Of a DNA stretch of 64,000 nucleotides, positions 1-10,440 are shown in pieces. The position numbers and the translations under genes were made by a program. A model generated the notes under the pieces. It worked only from the letters and a program-made list of their open reading frames with translations, did not search any database and was not told where the DNA came from. Within the stretch, counting starts at the first letter, position 1. Each line of letters starts with the position of its first letter. Origin of the DNA: Lucinisca nassula (lineage: Eukaryota; Mollusca; Bivalvia; Lucinida; Lucinidae); assembly GCA_963580285.1 (NCBI GenBank), contig OY757011.1, forward strand, positions 154,741,245 to 154,805,244, read 5' to 3'.

Positions 1-2
1 AT

Positions 3-110
3 GTCGCGCCTGCGATGAACTTGACCATTAGGGTGAACGCTAGGGTGGTCGCAAATTTTGACGGCTTGACAAACGGAAAATTTGGCTTCTAAATAGCAGG
101 CGCGACAAAA
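3..110 (+). mobile_element. Short hairpin-ended element, family iii (GTCGCGCCTGC type), internally deleted
   Basis: It starts with GTCGCGCCTGC and closes with the inverse, GCAGGCGCGAC, followed by AAAAA. This is the pairing of end motifs seen in the longer family-iii copies at 31821, 32484 and 34269. Only about 85 bp of body remain. The same relic recurs at 10890-10998 in the duplicated copy. Confidence 0.6.
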
Positions 111-128
111 ACAGTCGTCTGCATATGT

Positions 129-417
129 TTGTTTTTGTTTGTTTGGGTTGAGGTTTTACGTCCCTGTCAACACTATTTAGATCATTTTGGAGACGTTGCT
201 TCCGATATTGTGGGACTTTTACCCGACACTAAGATGAAATTACATCTCAAGCCCTACCACCCATTGAAACCACTAGGGTTTAAGGGGCGGTCCTACTCGC
301 ATCACCTAAGTGGTTTACCAGTACTCAAGTTCGGTCGGTTTCAGCTCTGCGCGGAAGTACAATGCAGCCCGATCTATTTCTCCAAATCCCGATGGGTGGG
401 GGCGCCGTCTGCATATG
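129..417 (+). repeat. Dispersed repeat 'R270'
   Basis: A repeat of about 270-300 bp that begins with a TGTTTGTTT-rich stretch and GAGGTTTTACGTCC and ends near CCCGATGGGTGGGGG. Related copies lie at 934-1020 (partial), 11020-11305, 11830-11910 (partial), 15773-15945 (minus), 26087-26396, 35038-35340 and 43124-43380. I see no coding capacity and no tRNA-like head, so its class is unknown. Confidence 0.8.
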
Positions 418-1294
418 TTCTTGAGTGAAGTGGATCAGTGACCACTTGTAACTTGTGACCGGTTCCACTGAGTTAGCCCAGGCAAGAACTAAGAGGTATA
501 TCGTCTAGTCTTTACGGCTGTTCTTTTCTTCCAGACATTTCAAACCCTTATCTAATTTATTCATATTAGGCTGTGGTCAGTCAGGAATGTTTTTTGTTAT
601 TGGCCTATTGGTATGGAGTCTGCATGTTTAATGACCTTAGAGAATTCGTTAATCTTTGATCTCTTGGACAAATGAAATCAAATTCTGCGGAAATATCAGC
701 GCTAGAGAAATCTGTACGCTCTGTGTCATAAGCTCCTTGTCTTGGGAGTATAGCTGCATATTATTTCCATGACCTGACCCAGAGTACAGAAGTGCTTATG
801 TGACCGCCCGATGCACAAAGTTGCAACAAAACGCACTAAGTGCGACCTTATGGCATGTGTATGGTTAGTTCGAAGTATAACTTATACAAGCCTTTGAAGT
901 GCCCAAGGTACTCTGCCTCTTGCAGCAGGTTTTGTTTGTTTGTTTGATTTGAGGTTTAACGTCCACGTCAACACTGTAAATGTCATTTTGGAGACGTTGC
1001 TTCCAATTGGGATGGGGAGTGGGGGGATAAACTTATAAAACAAAAACAAACAAAACACTCGGAGGATAAATTTTATCTTTACTCCTCGACATTGACCCAT
1101 TTAATATGCCGATTTTTCTTCTGGAATAGTTAATATTCAATATAAAAGGAACCGGGTTCAGTTTGTACAAAAATAGCAGCTATTTTGCTTTATGTGTAGA
1201 CCTTGATCAGCCGCCGAGTTTTGCGGCGACCGATCTAGAACTACACTGGATGCCCGCGTCCAATTTATAGGATGTCGTGCACAAATGGGTTAAA

Positions 1295-1302
1295 GCGTGT
1301 GT

Positions 1303-1340
<38 letters not shown>

Positions 1341-1352
1341 GGGGGGGGGGGG
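1295..1352. repeat. GT microsatellite with adjoining G-run
   Basis: A (TG)n tract of about 40 bp runs directly into a G homopolymer. The copy-B equivalent near 21018 is much shorter, so this tract has expanded or contracted since duplication. A C-run follows at 1496-1513 that is also shortened in copy B. Confidence 0.95.
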
Positions 1353-1469
1353 TGACTAAAACTTGTTGCCATTTAGTTCTTTGATGTTTGGTGTTCTTAA
1401 TTAATAGTCTTAATAACAAACGGAAGGCTTGCAACATGTGAATGCTCCATTTTCTTTTTATGATTATAC

Positions 1470-1716
1470 ACCACGAAAACACGTGTATATTCTGACCCCC
1501 CCCCCCCCCCCCTCGAACCCCACTGTTATATAGAAAAACTGGGGTTTACAGGGTGTACATTATTTTTCTAATTTCTGCTTAAAACATAGATTGCAGGTAC
1601 TCGTTAGAACCGCCTCGGGTACCCGCAATCTATATTTTGAGCAGAAATAAGAAAAATATCACAAATATTCATTTTTTCGGCGGTACAATGTATTTGTATA
1701 GGTGTGTTTTGTAATG
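1470..1716 (+). mobile_element. Foldback MITE (FB family), copy 1
   Basis: The ends are CACGAAAACACG and the inverse-type GGTGTGTTTTGTAATG. The interior holds the conserved GGGGTTTACAGG segment and a central hairpin that opens TTTCTGCTTAAAAC and closes GAGCAGAAATAAG. The innermost loop has lost about 20 bp relative to the otherwise near-identical copy at 21160-21412. Confidence 0.85.
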
Positions 1717-1866
1717 AAGTCGGCATGTGCCGATAATTTTATACGATGTCATGTCTGCTTCAATTGATATGCTGTTAAATTTGCAAATCCATTAAAGATA
1801 ATGGCATTTTTGTTAAAGAATGGATATTGGCTGGTCTCGCTTCAGGTGTGAACGTTTGCAATTAAG

Positions 1867-2253
1867 AAATAATCTCCACGTACCGTGTGTTATCGTGATT
1901 AACACACGGTGTTGGAGGGCAGATTGCGAAATATTAATTCACGACGGCGAAGCCGGAGTGAATTAATATTCGCATCTGCCCGACAACACCGTGTGTTAAT
2001 CACGATAACACACCGGGTGCGTGGAAATTATTTCGATTCTAACATGATGCTAAACTGAAATACAGTAGTAACAAAGCGTTATCCTGGGGACTATTTTGCA
2101 GCGGATGTCGACAGAAGGAAATGTTTACATGCAACGTCACGATGACGCCAAATTGCACGCACCACGTTGACGACGTGAATTATCGCATATTTGCAAACGC
2201 TGACGTTTCCACTGGGTTCAATGGGAAAAACGTTAACGTCATGTTAGAATTAA
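1867..2253. mobile_element. Foldback insertion present only in duplication copy A
   Basis: Copy B reads straight through (near 21556) where copy A has about 390 bp extra, bounded by AATTA on both sides (a possible 5-bp target duplication). The first 166 bp (1868-2033) is an almost complete inverted repeat with arms of about 75 bp, from GAAATAATCTCCACG to CGTGGAAATTATTTC, containing smaller palindromes such as CCGTGTGTTA/TAACACACGG. A second inverted pair, TTCTAACATGA and TCATGTTAGAA, brackets the remainder, suggesting one foldback element nested in or beside another. Confidence 0.75.
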
Positions 2254-2839
2254 TAATCAACACGAACAACTTTAATCGCGCGTCCGATTAACGATTAACG
2301 AAGGTGCAAAAATAATTTAATATTAATGAATGAATGAATAATATTAGCTAATCAGCATGCATACACATTGCTTTTAGCTTATTACAAATGTAGATATCAA
2401 CCAACCAGGAAATGATATGGAAACCTATTATTCTCCTTTAAGCAGAAGAAACGGTGACATTTGGAACTGACCCCGTCTTTTGTCTGTGCGCCATGTCCGC
2501 TGCGTAACTGAGATAGTCTCATGAAATTTTACAGAAATAAAAAAACCTTGAGACGATGTGCAGGAGACAAGAATCGTAATTCTTGCTTTACTGTTTTGGA
2601 GTTACGACCCTTTGTGTCTTGAAAATAGCGATTTTGTCAATAACTTGCGTCCTCTTTCACTTGAAAATTGTGTGGGATATTTTCACGCCACTTTATTGAC
2701 ATGTTAACCTTTAACAAATGATGCGCAGAAGAAACATTACAATTTTACTTTTGCACGGGCCTCTGTTGCCTGATGGGTAAGAGCGCTAGTGCAGGGATAT
2801 AACACTCGACCCCACCGGCAATCGACAAAAGCTACTATC

Positions 2840-4170
2840 ACAGTATGGGAGCGGAAGTGAACGGCCATTTGCGATTGAACATCACTTGCGATTTGTACAG
2901 TGGACGATCAGTCACTTGCGATATGACATTATCACGTGGTATATCAAATATGTAAACACAGAAGCCATTGGCGTGAGGTTTTGGCCATTGCTTTTATTTG
3001 TGTAAGTTGTCAATATATGTGTCACTTTATTGATAATGATTTCGTTGGTGTCATTGATCCTATCGGTGGAATAAACGAAGGTGATCAGTTGACATGTGTA
3101 TCGCTGTTGCTGGCACACGTTACTAAAAAGTGGATTAAATGACGGATAAATATTTAGAGGCCACTTGTTTTAGTTTTCCTGACATCTTTAATAAACTATA
3201 AAGCCTACTGACCAAAAGGATGTATACACTGAAGTAAAATACGGCAGCTAAATCTTAACTTGTATTCCCATCACTTTAGATCAAAGTTATTCTGACAAGG
3301 CAGTGATAGTCACGTAGACATTAGCACTGAAGCGCTTTTCTTATTATCAACTTCGGGTCGAATGCCAAACAATCAACCCAAACATAGCCGCGTTGTTTGT
3401 CAGTGTTGGGTACATGTAAGTGTTATCTGTAAAATCTGCACATGAATCAAATGTTGGATCTGGCAAACAATGTAAACTCAGATCAAACGCCACAGAACAC
3501 GGTGCTGATCTTGTTCTACACTTTTTTTTGCATTAGTTACTAACATCTTAAGTTTGAATGAATCAGTCCAAGTCCCCGTTCATGACCAGCCTGCATTTAG
3601 AGACAATCGGCATGAGTGTTGTCAGTGCTTTGATTTATTCACTGCCTTGGGTTTCTGGAGTGCACTCTTCCATCACTGATTGACTGAAGTTGGGCTCGTC
3701 CATTCTGCTAAATATATGGCACCTAGAATTATATCACAGGACCTACATTAAGTATCTGTACCATATTCCAGGGTTGAAAGGGACAGCCGTGCTTTCCAAT
3801 TTCTCCACGCAAAGTCAATATACACCTAAGTTGTAACTGACCTAAACTTGACCTCGAAAGTCAGAAAGAAAACCCATTATTATTCTTGTCTGCAGCTGAC
3901 CTGGTCCAACAACAGGCTGGTCTTTAAGGCTTAAATATTGACAGCGCTGATAGAAAACAGTATAAAACTGAGCAGACGCCGCATTGATCTGGGTATAAAG
4001 TCTTTACCAAACCAATCGCATGATGCAGCTGATTCATATGAAATGCTGAATCATCAAGTCGTCTGCTTCAAAAGTTTGTATTACGCTTACAGGATAACTA
4101 ATACGCTTGTACAATTTTGATTACTGCGCCAAACCGGACTACATTTTGTGCGGACTCATATTTCTATGGC
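2840..4170. other. No recognisable feature
   Basis: I see no gene, RNA gene, tandem repeat or clear transposon end here. The short reading frames lack any family resemblance and have no splice-site support. Confidence 0.5.
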
Positions 4171-4735
4171 GGTCAAAGCCGGAAGAAAGCCTTAATTACT
4201 TTAAACGTGCAGCACAGCAAGAATAGAAAGATGGAATCTGTCAGTAAAAATAGCATTGGTGAGATGCTTAGTGAGTTGGAGTGGCCATCCCTAGAGGCAC
4301 GTTGTGAACAGTCCTCTTTAACCTTCTTTTATAAGATACACTCTGGTATAGTGTCTCTTGATATACTTGACCCCTGTGACAGTTTCAACTCAAACAAGGG
4401 CATCAAAGTAAATAACACACAATACCTTAGGTACCAGGACTATAGGGATGGCCTAAAACATTCTTTTTTGGCATAACTATTCCTCAGTGGAATAGACTTC
4501 CCTCGTCTGCGGTAGATGCCAAGACCGGAGAGGAGTTCAAAGCCCTACAGTATAGATTGGGACTTAAGAGGTATACCTATGCTAATCAGATTGTAAATAG
4601 TTTTAAGGACTCATCCAGCACCCTTTCTTTTTTTTTTAGCTAAATTCTAAATTTAGCCACCGAATCAACTGATATATGGCCAAACATGACCGACTCAGTA
4701 CATGAAGATAGACGGAAATCGCTATCTATCTATCT
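4171..4735 (+). pseudogene. CR1/L2-like LINE, 3' end fragment
   Basis: The plus strand encodes the C-terminal tail typical of this LINE group. One frame reads SIGEMLSELEWPSLEARC and then a YKIHSG segment; after a frame break near 4470 it continues IPQWNRLPSSAVDAKTGEEF. A non-coding 3' end follows (CTAAATTTAGCCACC, then TGACCGACTCAGTA at 4688-4701). A second copy of the same 3' end lies at 6890-7325. The tail motif is shared with the SINE-A family. 5'-truncated and frameshifted, hence dead. Confidence 0.8.
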
Positions 4736-5025
4736 ACTAATAATGTGATCTGTCACATTTGACCATTATTCGCAGGTGTACATTATGTACACACAAGGTT
4801 TGCAAGATGAAAGCCTACACAGTAATCATGTAATTATAGTTGGGGTCTTTAACTGCACAGGGGGCCTCCAGTTAATGTCCCGATCCGAGGGACGGTGCAC
4901 CTTTTGACATTCATACCTGCAAATGATGTCAATGGAGCGTGTTCGGACACTGAAATAATCATCGTCGTCGGGGATCAAACTGGGGCCACAAGCATCAGAG
5001 GCAAGTGCACTAACCACTATATGAT
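4721..5025 (-). mobile_element. tRNA-derived SINE-A, degenerate copy
   Basis: Read on the minus strand, it has a degenerate tRNA-like head near 5025, a middle containing GGGGCCTCCAGTTAA on the plus strand, and a GATA-repeat tail near 4721-4735. The better copy at 23916-24260 allows alignment along its whole length. It sits tail-to-tail against the LINE 3' end. Confidence 0.8.
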
Positions 5026-5040
5026 GTTTGTGTATGTGGG

Positions 5041-5655
5041 TAAGTCTAGCAGCCTTGACGTTAAAAAACACTACAAAGAGTTCAGAGCACATGTGCAAAA
5101 GGTTATAAGAGATGCATATTGGAAGCATGTTTCCAGCATCTTTACCTTTGAAGATGACAATACAGATCCAAGTAGACCCATAAAAATGTTGAAGTTAAAA
5201 AGTTCTGGTCATTCATAAAGTCCCTGAAAAAGAAAGCATTTGGAAGCACTCCGCAAAGGGATAATGGAATTCTAAAAACAGATTTGCGCGATATGGTTAA
5301 CATATGTTAACAAACAGTTTCAATCAGCATGTATGCGTTAAACTGATGGTGAGCTACCATCCAAAGGTAGGAGTCCATTCCCCTCTATGGGGGACATAAC
5401 AGTTGACCCCAAGGGGGTCGCTAAACTGTTCTGTAAGCTCAAGATACATAAGGCATCTGGGCCGGACGACCTGAATGCCAGGGTGCTTAAGGAATGTAGT
5501 GCTGAAATCTCTCCTGTATTGGCCTTTATCTTCAATGTATAACTTGCCCAGGGCACTGTACCAGATGACTGGTGACAAGCAAATGTTACCCCTGTCTATA
5601 AGAAAGGGGAAAAATATAATGCAGCAAATTATAGACCAGTGTCGCTGAAATGCAT
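5041..5655 (+). pseudogene. CR1/L2-like LINE reverse transcriptase fragment (plus strand)
   Basis: Broken plus-strand frames encode the region leading into the reverse transcriptase: HKASGPDDLNARVLKECSAE, then PVYKKG and NYRPVSLKCI near 5630-5655. Several stops and shifts interrupt it. It ends abruptly where a second, oppositely oriented LINE fragment begins. The protein differs from that neighbour in the overlapping region, so these are two related elements rather than one inverted copy. Confidence 0.82.
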
Positions 5656-5659
5656 TCTG

Positions 5660-6725
5660 TTGCAAAACCCTGGAGCATTATTAGCAATACCAACTAGAAT
5701 ACTGTCGAGGAAGAGGATCGGCCCCAGCACTGAGCCCTGAGGGACACCAGAGGTTACAGGGACCGAACCCGATTCCTCGCCATCAAGTACTACCGTCTGG
5801 GACCGGTTTCCCAGGAAGACACGGGTCCAGGATGGTGCAGTACCTCTGATTCCATACTGATGGAGCTTCCAAAGGAGTTTGGAGTGATTAACTTTATCTA
5901 AGACCTTTGAAAAGTCCAGCAGTACTAAATCAATTTGTTTACCTGTACTCACACTTTTAGCAAGGTCCTCGACCAACATGGTAAACTGTGTCTCACATGA
6001 CCTTTATTCTCTAAAGCCATGCTGTAAATCATATAGAAGGTCATGTTTGTCAAGGTGCTTTACCAAGTGGGAAGCCAATATATGTTCGAGGGCCTTGCAA
6101 AGTATGCAAGTTAGGGAAATAGGTCTGTAATTGGCAGCGGACGACTTGTCACCATTCTTGAAGACTGGAGTTACTTGGGCCTTGCACCAATCAGCCAGGA
6201 GCTTACCGGTCTCAAATGATCGCTCGAAGATGACCTGGATGATTGGTGCAATTTCCCCTCTCAGTTCTTTCAACAAAAGGGGATTGATTTGGTCTGGTCC
6301 AGCTGCTTTTCCAGGTTTCAGGTTTTGTAAGAACTTCAGTATGCCGCTGACGGATTCACAAAAGTCCTCCATTACTAGGATGGAGTTAAGCACACCAGGT
6401 GGAACTGTATTAGGATCCATTGTGCCACCGTCAGCCACATCCTGGAGCTTCATTGTGCATAACCGTGATAATGAGAGAGGTTCCTTAGCAGTGAATACCG
6501 ATTGAAACTGCTGATTGTGTGCATCAGCCTTCTCACGTGTATCGGTAACCAGCTTGGTTCCCTGTTGGAGAGGAGGTGTGCTAAGCTGGTCTTGCTTGCA
6601 GCTCTTCAGAAAGGAAAATAGCTTTTTGTTGTCACAGACAGAGTTTTCATCATTGAGCCCAAGAAGACCTTCAAGGTAGTTGTTGTAAGAAATTTTAATT
6701 TTGTGTTTTATGGTTTTCCTCAAGG
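5660..6725 (-). pseudogene. CR1/L2-like LINE reverse transcriptase fragment (minus strand)
   Basis: A minus-strand frame of 239 codons (6723-6004) encodes the pre-RT and early RT region, with KPGKAAGPDQINPLLLKEL and NYRPISLTCILCKALEHIL. A single nonsense codon at about 6004 follows GFRE, where the related relic at 9566 has Lys. The same frame then continues (5979-5665) with LLDFSKVLDKVNHSKLL and SGVPQGSVLGP, both conserved RT blocks. The catalytic Asp-Asp block is missing because the sequence breaks off at about 5700. Family-level resemblance is to CR1/L2/Jockey-type non-LTR elements, which reverse-transcribe their RNA at a nicked target. It is non-functional as it stands. Confidence 0.88.
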
Positions 6726-6889
6726 TCAGTGGAAGTTTGAATCAAATTGGCCAAAGGGTTTAGGAGGAGTTCGCGTTTGAAGCAAATTTACAATGTTTTT
6801 CTATTTTTAGCTCTGGTGGCCATTTTGTTCACCAGAGCGGGATCATTTAAGCTATTTTGGTAGAGGGTCATCTATATTCCTACGAAGTC

Positions 6890-7325
6890 TGTATAAAACT
6901 GGCTTATAACCTTCCTCTACAAGAAACATTCTGGTACAGTATCAATTAACAAGGATAGGTACCTGACCCCTGCAACAGTGTCAACCCGGACAAGGGCATC
7001 AAAGAGCATATAAGTCTCAGTATCGAAGGTACTGGTTCTATAATGATGCCCTGAAAAACTCTTTCTTCCCCAGAACTATTCCTCAGTGGAATAGTCTTCC
7101 ATCTTCTGCGGTGAATGCCAAGACCCCAGAGGCGTTTAAAGCCCGCACATTATAAGATTGAGACTCAGAGGTATGCGTTTTAGGATCCATCTGTGTTGGG
7201 ATTGTAAATAGTTTTAAGGGCTCACCCAGTGATGATTTTTTATACTAAATTCTAAATTTAGCCACCTACTAAACTGAGTAATGGCCAAATATGACCGACT
7301 CAGTATGAGAAGTTAGATAGGGTAC
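6890..7325 (+). pseudogene. CR1/L2-like LINE 3' end, second copy
   Basis: Encodes KNSFFPRTIPQWNSLPSSAV and NAKTPEAFKA in one frame (about 7050-7150), followed by the same 3' non-coding region as the copy at 4171-4735. It ends in TGACCGACTCAGTAT (7292-7306) and a GTTAGATAG tail. It lies inside the type C tandem array, with array sequence resuming at GGTACAGGAGGAG. Confidence 0.8.
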
Positions 7326-7479
7326 AGGAGGAGTTGCCGTTTGAATATTGTTTTTCTATTTTTAGCTCTGTCGGCCATCTTGTCTGTCAGAGTAAAACGA
7401 TTTTAGCTATTTTGGTAGTGAGTCACCAAGGCAACATTCCTGTGGTTTGAATCCAATTGGCCCAAGGGATTAGGAGGAG

Positions 7480-7697
7480 TTTTTATTTCTTCTTTTTTTT
7501 TTCTCCTATTACTGCTACTCACTCACATCTGAGCAAATACGAGCAGGACTTCCTGGGTGATAAACAGTACTTTTTTTTAAAAAGCAATGTGGATGAAGTG
7601 ACTTGCTCAAGGACACAACACTTTGGTCAGCGTGAGGATCGAACCCGCAACCTCTCGATCACAAATCCGATGCGCTACCACTGCACCAAAGAGCTCC
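7480..7697 (-). mobile_element. tRNA-derived SINE-B
   Basis: The minus strand begins near 7697 with a tRNA-like head. It has a B-box-like GGGTTCGATCCT (plus strand AGGATCGAACCC at 7635) and an A-box-like TGGTGCAGTGGTAGCGC. It ends in a homopolymer-rich tail at about 7480-7500. The head does not fold as a proper tRNA and has a long 3' extension, so it is a SINE, not a tRNA gene. Confidence 0.72.
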
Positions 7698-9108
7698 AAA
7701 GTTCGGCTTTGAAGCAAATTTACGATGGTTTTCTATTTTAGCTCTGGCATCCATTTTGTTCATCCGAGCAAAATAGTTTTAGCTATTTCGGCAGAAGGCC
7801 ATCTAAGCATTATTCCTATGCAGTTTGAATGAAATTGGCCTAAGGGTACAGGAAGAGTTGTCATTTCAAGGTGTTTTCTACTTTCAGCTCTGGCGGCCAG
7901 CTTGTTTGTCAGAGTGGAACGATTTGAGCTATTTTGGTGGGGAGTCAGGTAGGCAACATTCCTGTGAATTTCGAATCACGTTAGCCCAAGGCTTTAGGAG
8001 GAGTTCGCGTTTGAAGCAAATTTACAATGTTTTTTTTTTTTTATTGTTATTTTTAGCTCTGGCAGCAATTTTGCTCATTGAAGCGGAACCATTTTAGCTA
8101 TTTTGGTAGAGGGATACCTAAGCAACATTCCTATGAAGTTTGAATGAAATTGGGCGAAGGGTACAAGAGGAGTTGTCGTTTGAAGATTTTTTTCTACTTT
8201 TAGCGCTGGCGACCATCTTGTTCATCAGAGCGGAACGATTTTAGCTATTTTGGTAGGGAGTTACCTAGCCAACATTCCTGTGAAGTTTGAATGAAAATGG
8301 ACCAATGGGCGTTTGATTTTTTTTCTATTTTTAGCTCTTGGCGGCCTCTTGTTCATCAGAGTGGAACGATTTTAGCTCTTTTGGTAGGGAGTCACCTAGC
8401 TAACATTCCTGTGAATGTTGAATCAAATTGGCCCAATTGGTTCGCATTTGAAACAAATTTACCATGTTTTCTTTTTTTAGCTCTGATGGCCATTTTGTTC
8501 ATCGGAGGTGCACTGTTTTAGCTATTTTGGTAGAGGGTCATCAAAGCAACATTCCTATGAAGTTTGGATGAAATTGGCCAAAGAGTACAGGAGTTGTCGT
8601 TTGAAGATGTTTTCTATTTTTAGCTCTGGCAGCCAGCTTGTTTGTCAAAGCGGAAGAATTTGGCTATTTTGGTAGTGATTCACCTGGGCAACATTCCTGT
8701 GAAGTTTGAATCAAATTGGCCTAAGAGTTTAGGAGGAGTTCGCGTTTGAAGCAAATTTACGATGTTTTTTTCTATTTTCAGCTCTGACGGCCTTTTTGTT
8801 CCTCGGAGCGGAACCGTTTTAGCTATTTTGGCTGAGAGTCACCTAAGCAACATTTCTATGAAGTTTGAATGAAATTGGCCCAAGTGTACAGGAGGAGTTG
8901 GCGTTTAAAGATTTTCCTATTTTTAGCTCTGGCGGCCATCTTGTTCATCAGAGCGAAACGATTTAGCTATTTTCGTAGGGAGCCACCTAGGCAACATTCC
9001 TGTGAAGTTTGAATCAAATTGGCCAAAGGGTTTAGGAGGAGTTCGCATTTAAAGCAAATTGTTGACGACGCACAACGGATATTTTCGTGCTCAGGTGAGC
9101 TAAAATGG

Positions 9109-9369
9109 GAAATCAGGGGACTTTACTCAATAATCTTTCCATGTCAAGAAGGAAAGATTTATTTCCCTTATACACGTAATGGTCACGAGAAGAGGGGCCT
9201 TAGCGTAGTCGGCATTAATTTCGAATCGGCTGCTTTATTTATTAGCTCCCGAAGTTACAATGGATCTCTCGAGATTAAACGCCTTACAGGCCTACATAAA
9301 AGAAATAAGCTCCGAGAACTGAGTATAGAAAAACTGAAAGTGCATTTTTTTTCTCTCAGTTGTGCTTTT
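9109..9369. other. Unassigned spacer
   Basis: Directly follows the type C element. A frame without stops runs across it from 9019 to about 9381, but it begins inside satellite DNA and has no recognisable motif. I cannot assign it. Confidence 0.4.
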
Positions 9370-9552
9370 TGCGTCATTTAACAAATACCCGTCTTCATTT
9401 ATCTTCCTACGACTACCCCTGATCAAGCGATCGTCAGCCAAGGGAGCACCTAGTACCATTTTTAACACCTTTGGTATCGGGCGACCGGGGATCGAACCCG
9501 CGACCTCTCGACCTCAAAGCGGACGCTCTACCACTGAGCTAACGGGGCCGGT
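9370..9552 (-). mobile_element. tRNA-derived SINE-C
   Basis: The minus strand carries GTTAGCTCAGTGGTAGAGCG (A box) at 9546-9527 and GGGTTCGATCCCC (B box) at about 9500-9487. This resembles an intact tRNA head, but the anticodon arm does not pair and non-tRNA sequence follows. The 3' limit is uncertain. Confidence 0.7.
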
Positions 9553-9565
9553 GTCATGGTTTCCA

Positions 9566-9965
9566 ACCTTGCTCGGAAATGATATACTTTATGGATTACA
9601 GCATGGTTTTCTTGAGAAACGTTCTTGCGAAACACAGTTAATAAAATAAGTTGAGGAGTTGGACATTGTCACCAAGTTGATTTAGTCTTGCCTGATTTTA
9701 GCAAGTCTTTCGACAAGGTGAAGCACTTGAAATTGCATTTTAACCACTTGAAATTGCATTTTAAACTTTCTGCTTACGCCATTAAAGGAAAACTTTCAAA
9801 TGGATTAGCTGTTTCTTAGGCTGTAGTACTTGAGGGGGAAATGTTCATCAGAAGTACCCGTCACTTCAGGCGTGCCACAGGGCTCAGTTTTATGGAATAG
9901 GCTCCCTGCAGATATTGTACTTTTAAGCGATCTTGATTCCTTCAAGGGTGAAGTAGGCAAGATCA
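9566..9965 (+). pseudogene. LINE relic with internal deletion
   Basis: Plus-strand pieces match the same LINE group: LQHGFLEKRSCETQL (about 9600-9645), DFSKSFDKVKH (about 9695), SGVPQGSVLW (about 9870) and, directly joined, NRLPADIVLLSDLDSFKGEV. The last two belong far apart in the complete protein, so the polymerase core is deleted between them. A further scrap resembling the pre-RT region lies at about 10185-10290. Confidence 0.72.
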
Positions 9966-10301
9966 ATCACTTGAGGCCATAGCAAGTAATATTGTTTTTA
10001 TTTTTACTATCACTCTTTTAGCCCTCACTATATATGTTTTTTTTTTACGTTTTATTCTCATGCACGCATCCCTGTGCATAATACTCAAGTATAGGCCTAT
10101 CGATCGATCGATAGATAGTATGTTCGGCTTCATCATAAAAACCGCAGAAGTCCAACTGACCATCAATGGATTCAACTATTGAAGAGTTTTACTGACACAA
10201 AGGACACAGCCAATATTTTAAATGAACAATATGTCCACAAAAAAGAGCGTTCTCCTATGAAAGTACAAGACCTAAGTCACTCCTTGAAGATCCGAGAAAT
10301 T

Positions 10302-10440
10302 CAAACCCTGAGGCAGTTCTAACGAGTACCCATAATCTATATTTTGAGCAGAAATAAGAAAACTATCGCAATTTTTCACCTTAAAATGTTCGGGTTTTTT
10401 TTCGGCGGTATTCAAAGTTTACAAAGTATTTGTAATTGGG
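10302..10440 (+). mobile_element. Foldback MITE (FB family), right half only
   Basis: Begins at GAGGCAGTTCTAACGAGTAC in the central hairpin and runs through GAGCAGAAATAAG and TTCGGCGGTA, as in the complete copies. The left arm is absent. Confidence 0.75.

Larger units (their letters stand above)
1..2839 (+). repeat. Segmental duplication, copy A (unoccupied site)
   Basis: This stretch matches 10888-12055 and then 20888-22131 in the same order and orientation. By eye the first 1.17 kb is about 98-99% identical and the rest somewhat less. The match breaks in copy B at one point, inside an A-run at 1168-1172, where copy B holds an 8.8 kb insertion. Copy A has its own extra segment (1867-2253). 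The left edge lies outside the window, and homology stops near 2839. Confidence 0.93.
6730..9108 (+). mobile_element. Family-i tandem-repeat element (type C units), 5'-truncated
   Basis: About a dozen divergent units of roughly 150 bp, each with TTTTTAGCTCTGG, a GTTCATC-type block, TTTTAGCTATTTTGGTAG and CAACATTCCTGTGAAGTTTG. The array ends in the family-i terminus CAGGTGAGCTAAAA at about 9094-9108. The 5' palindrome end is missing. A LINE 3' fragment (6890-7325) and a SINE (7480-7697) are inserted into it. Short reading frames inside are satellite artefacts. Confidence 0.85.

Noticed and set aside
9487..9552. tRNA gene on the minus strand
   Set aside because: A and B boxes are good, but the anticodon arm does not pair and unrelated sequence follows as in a SINE. 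The same holds at 7635-7697, 24190-24260 and 30700-30775.
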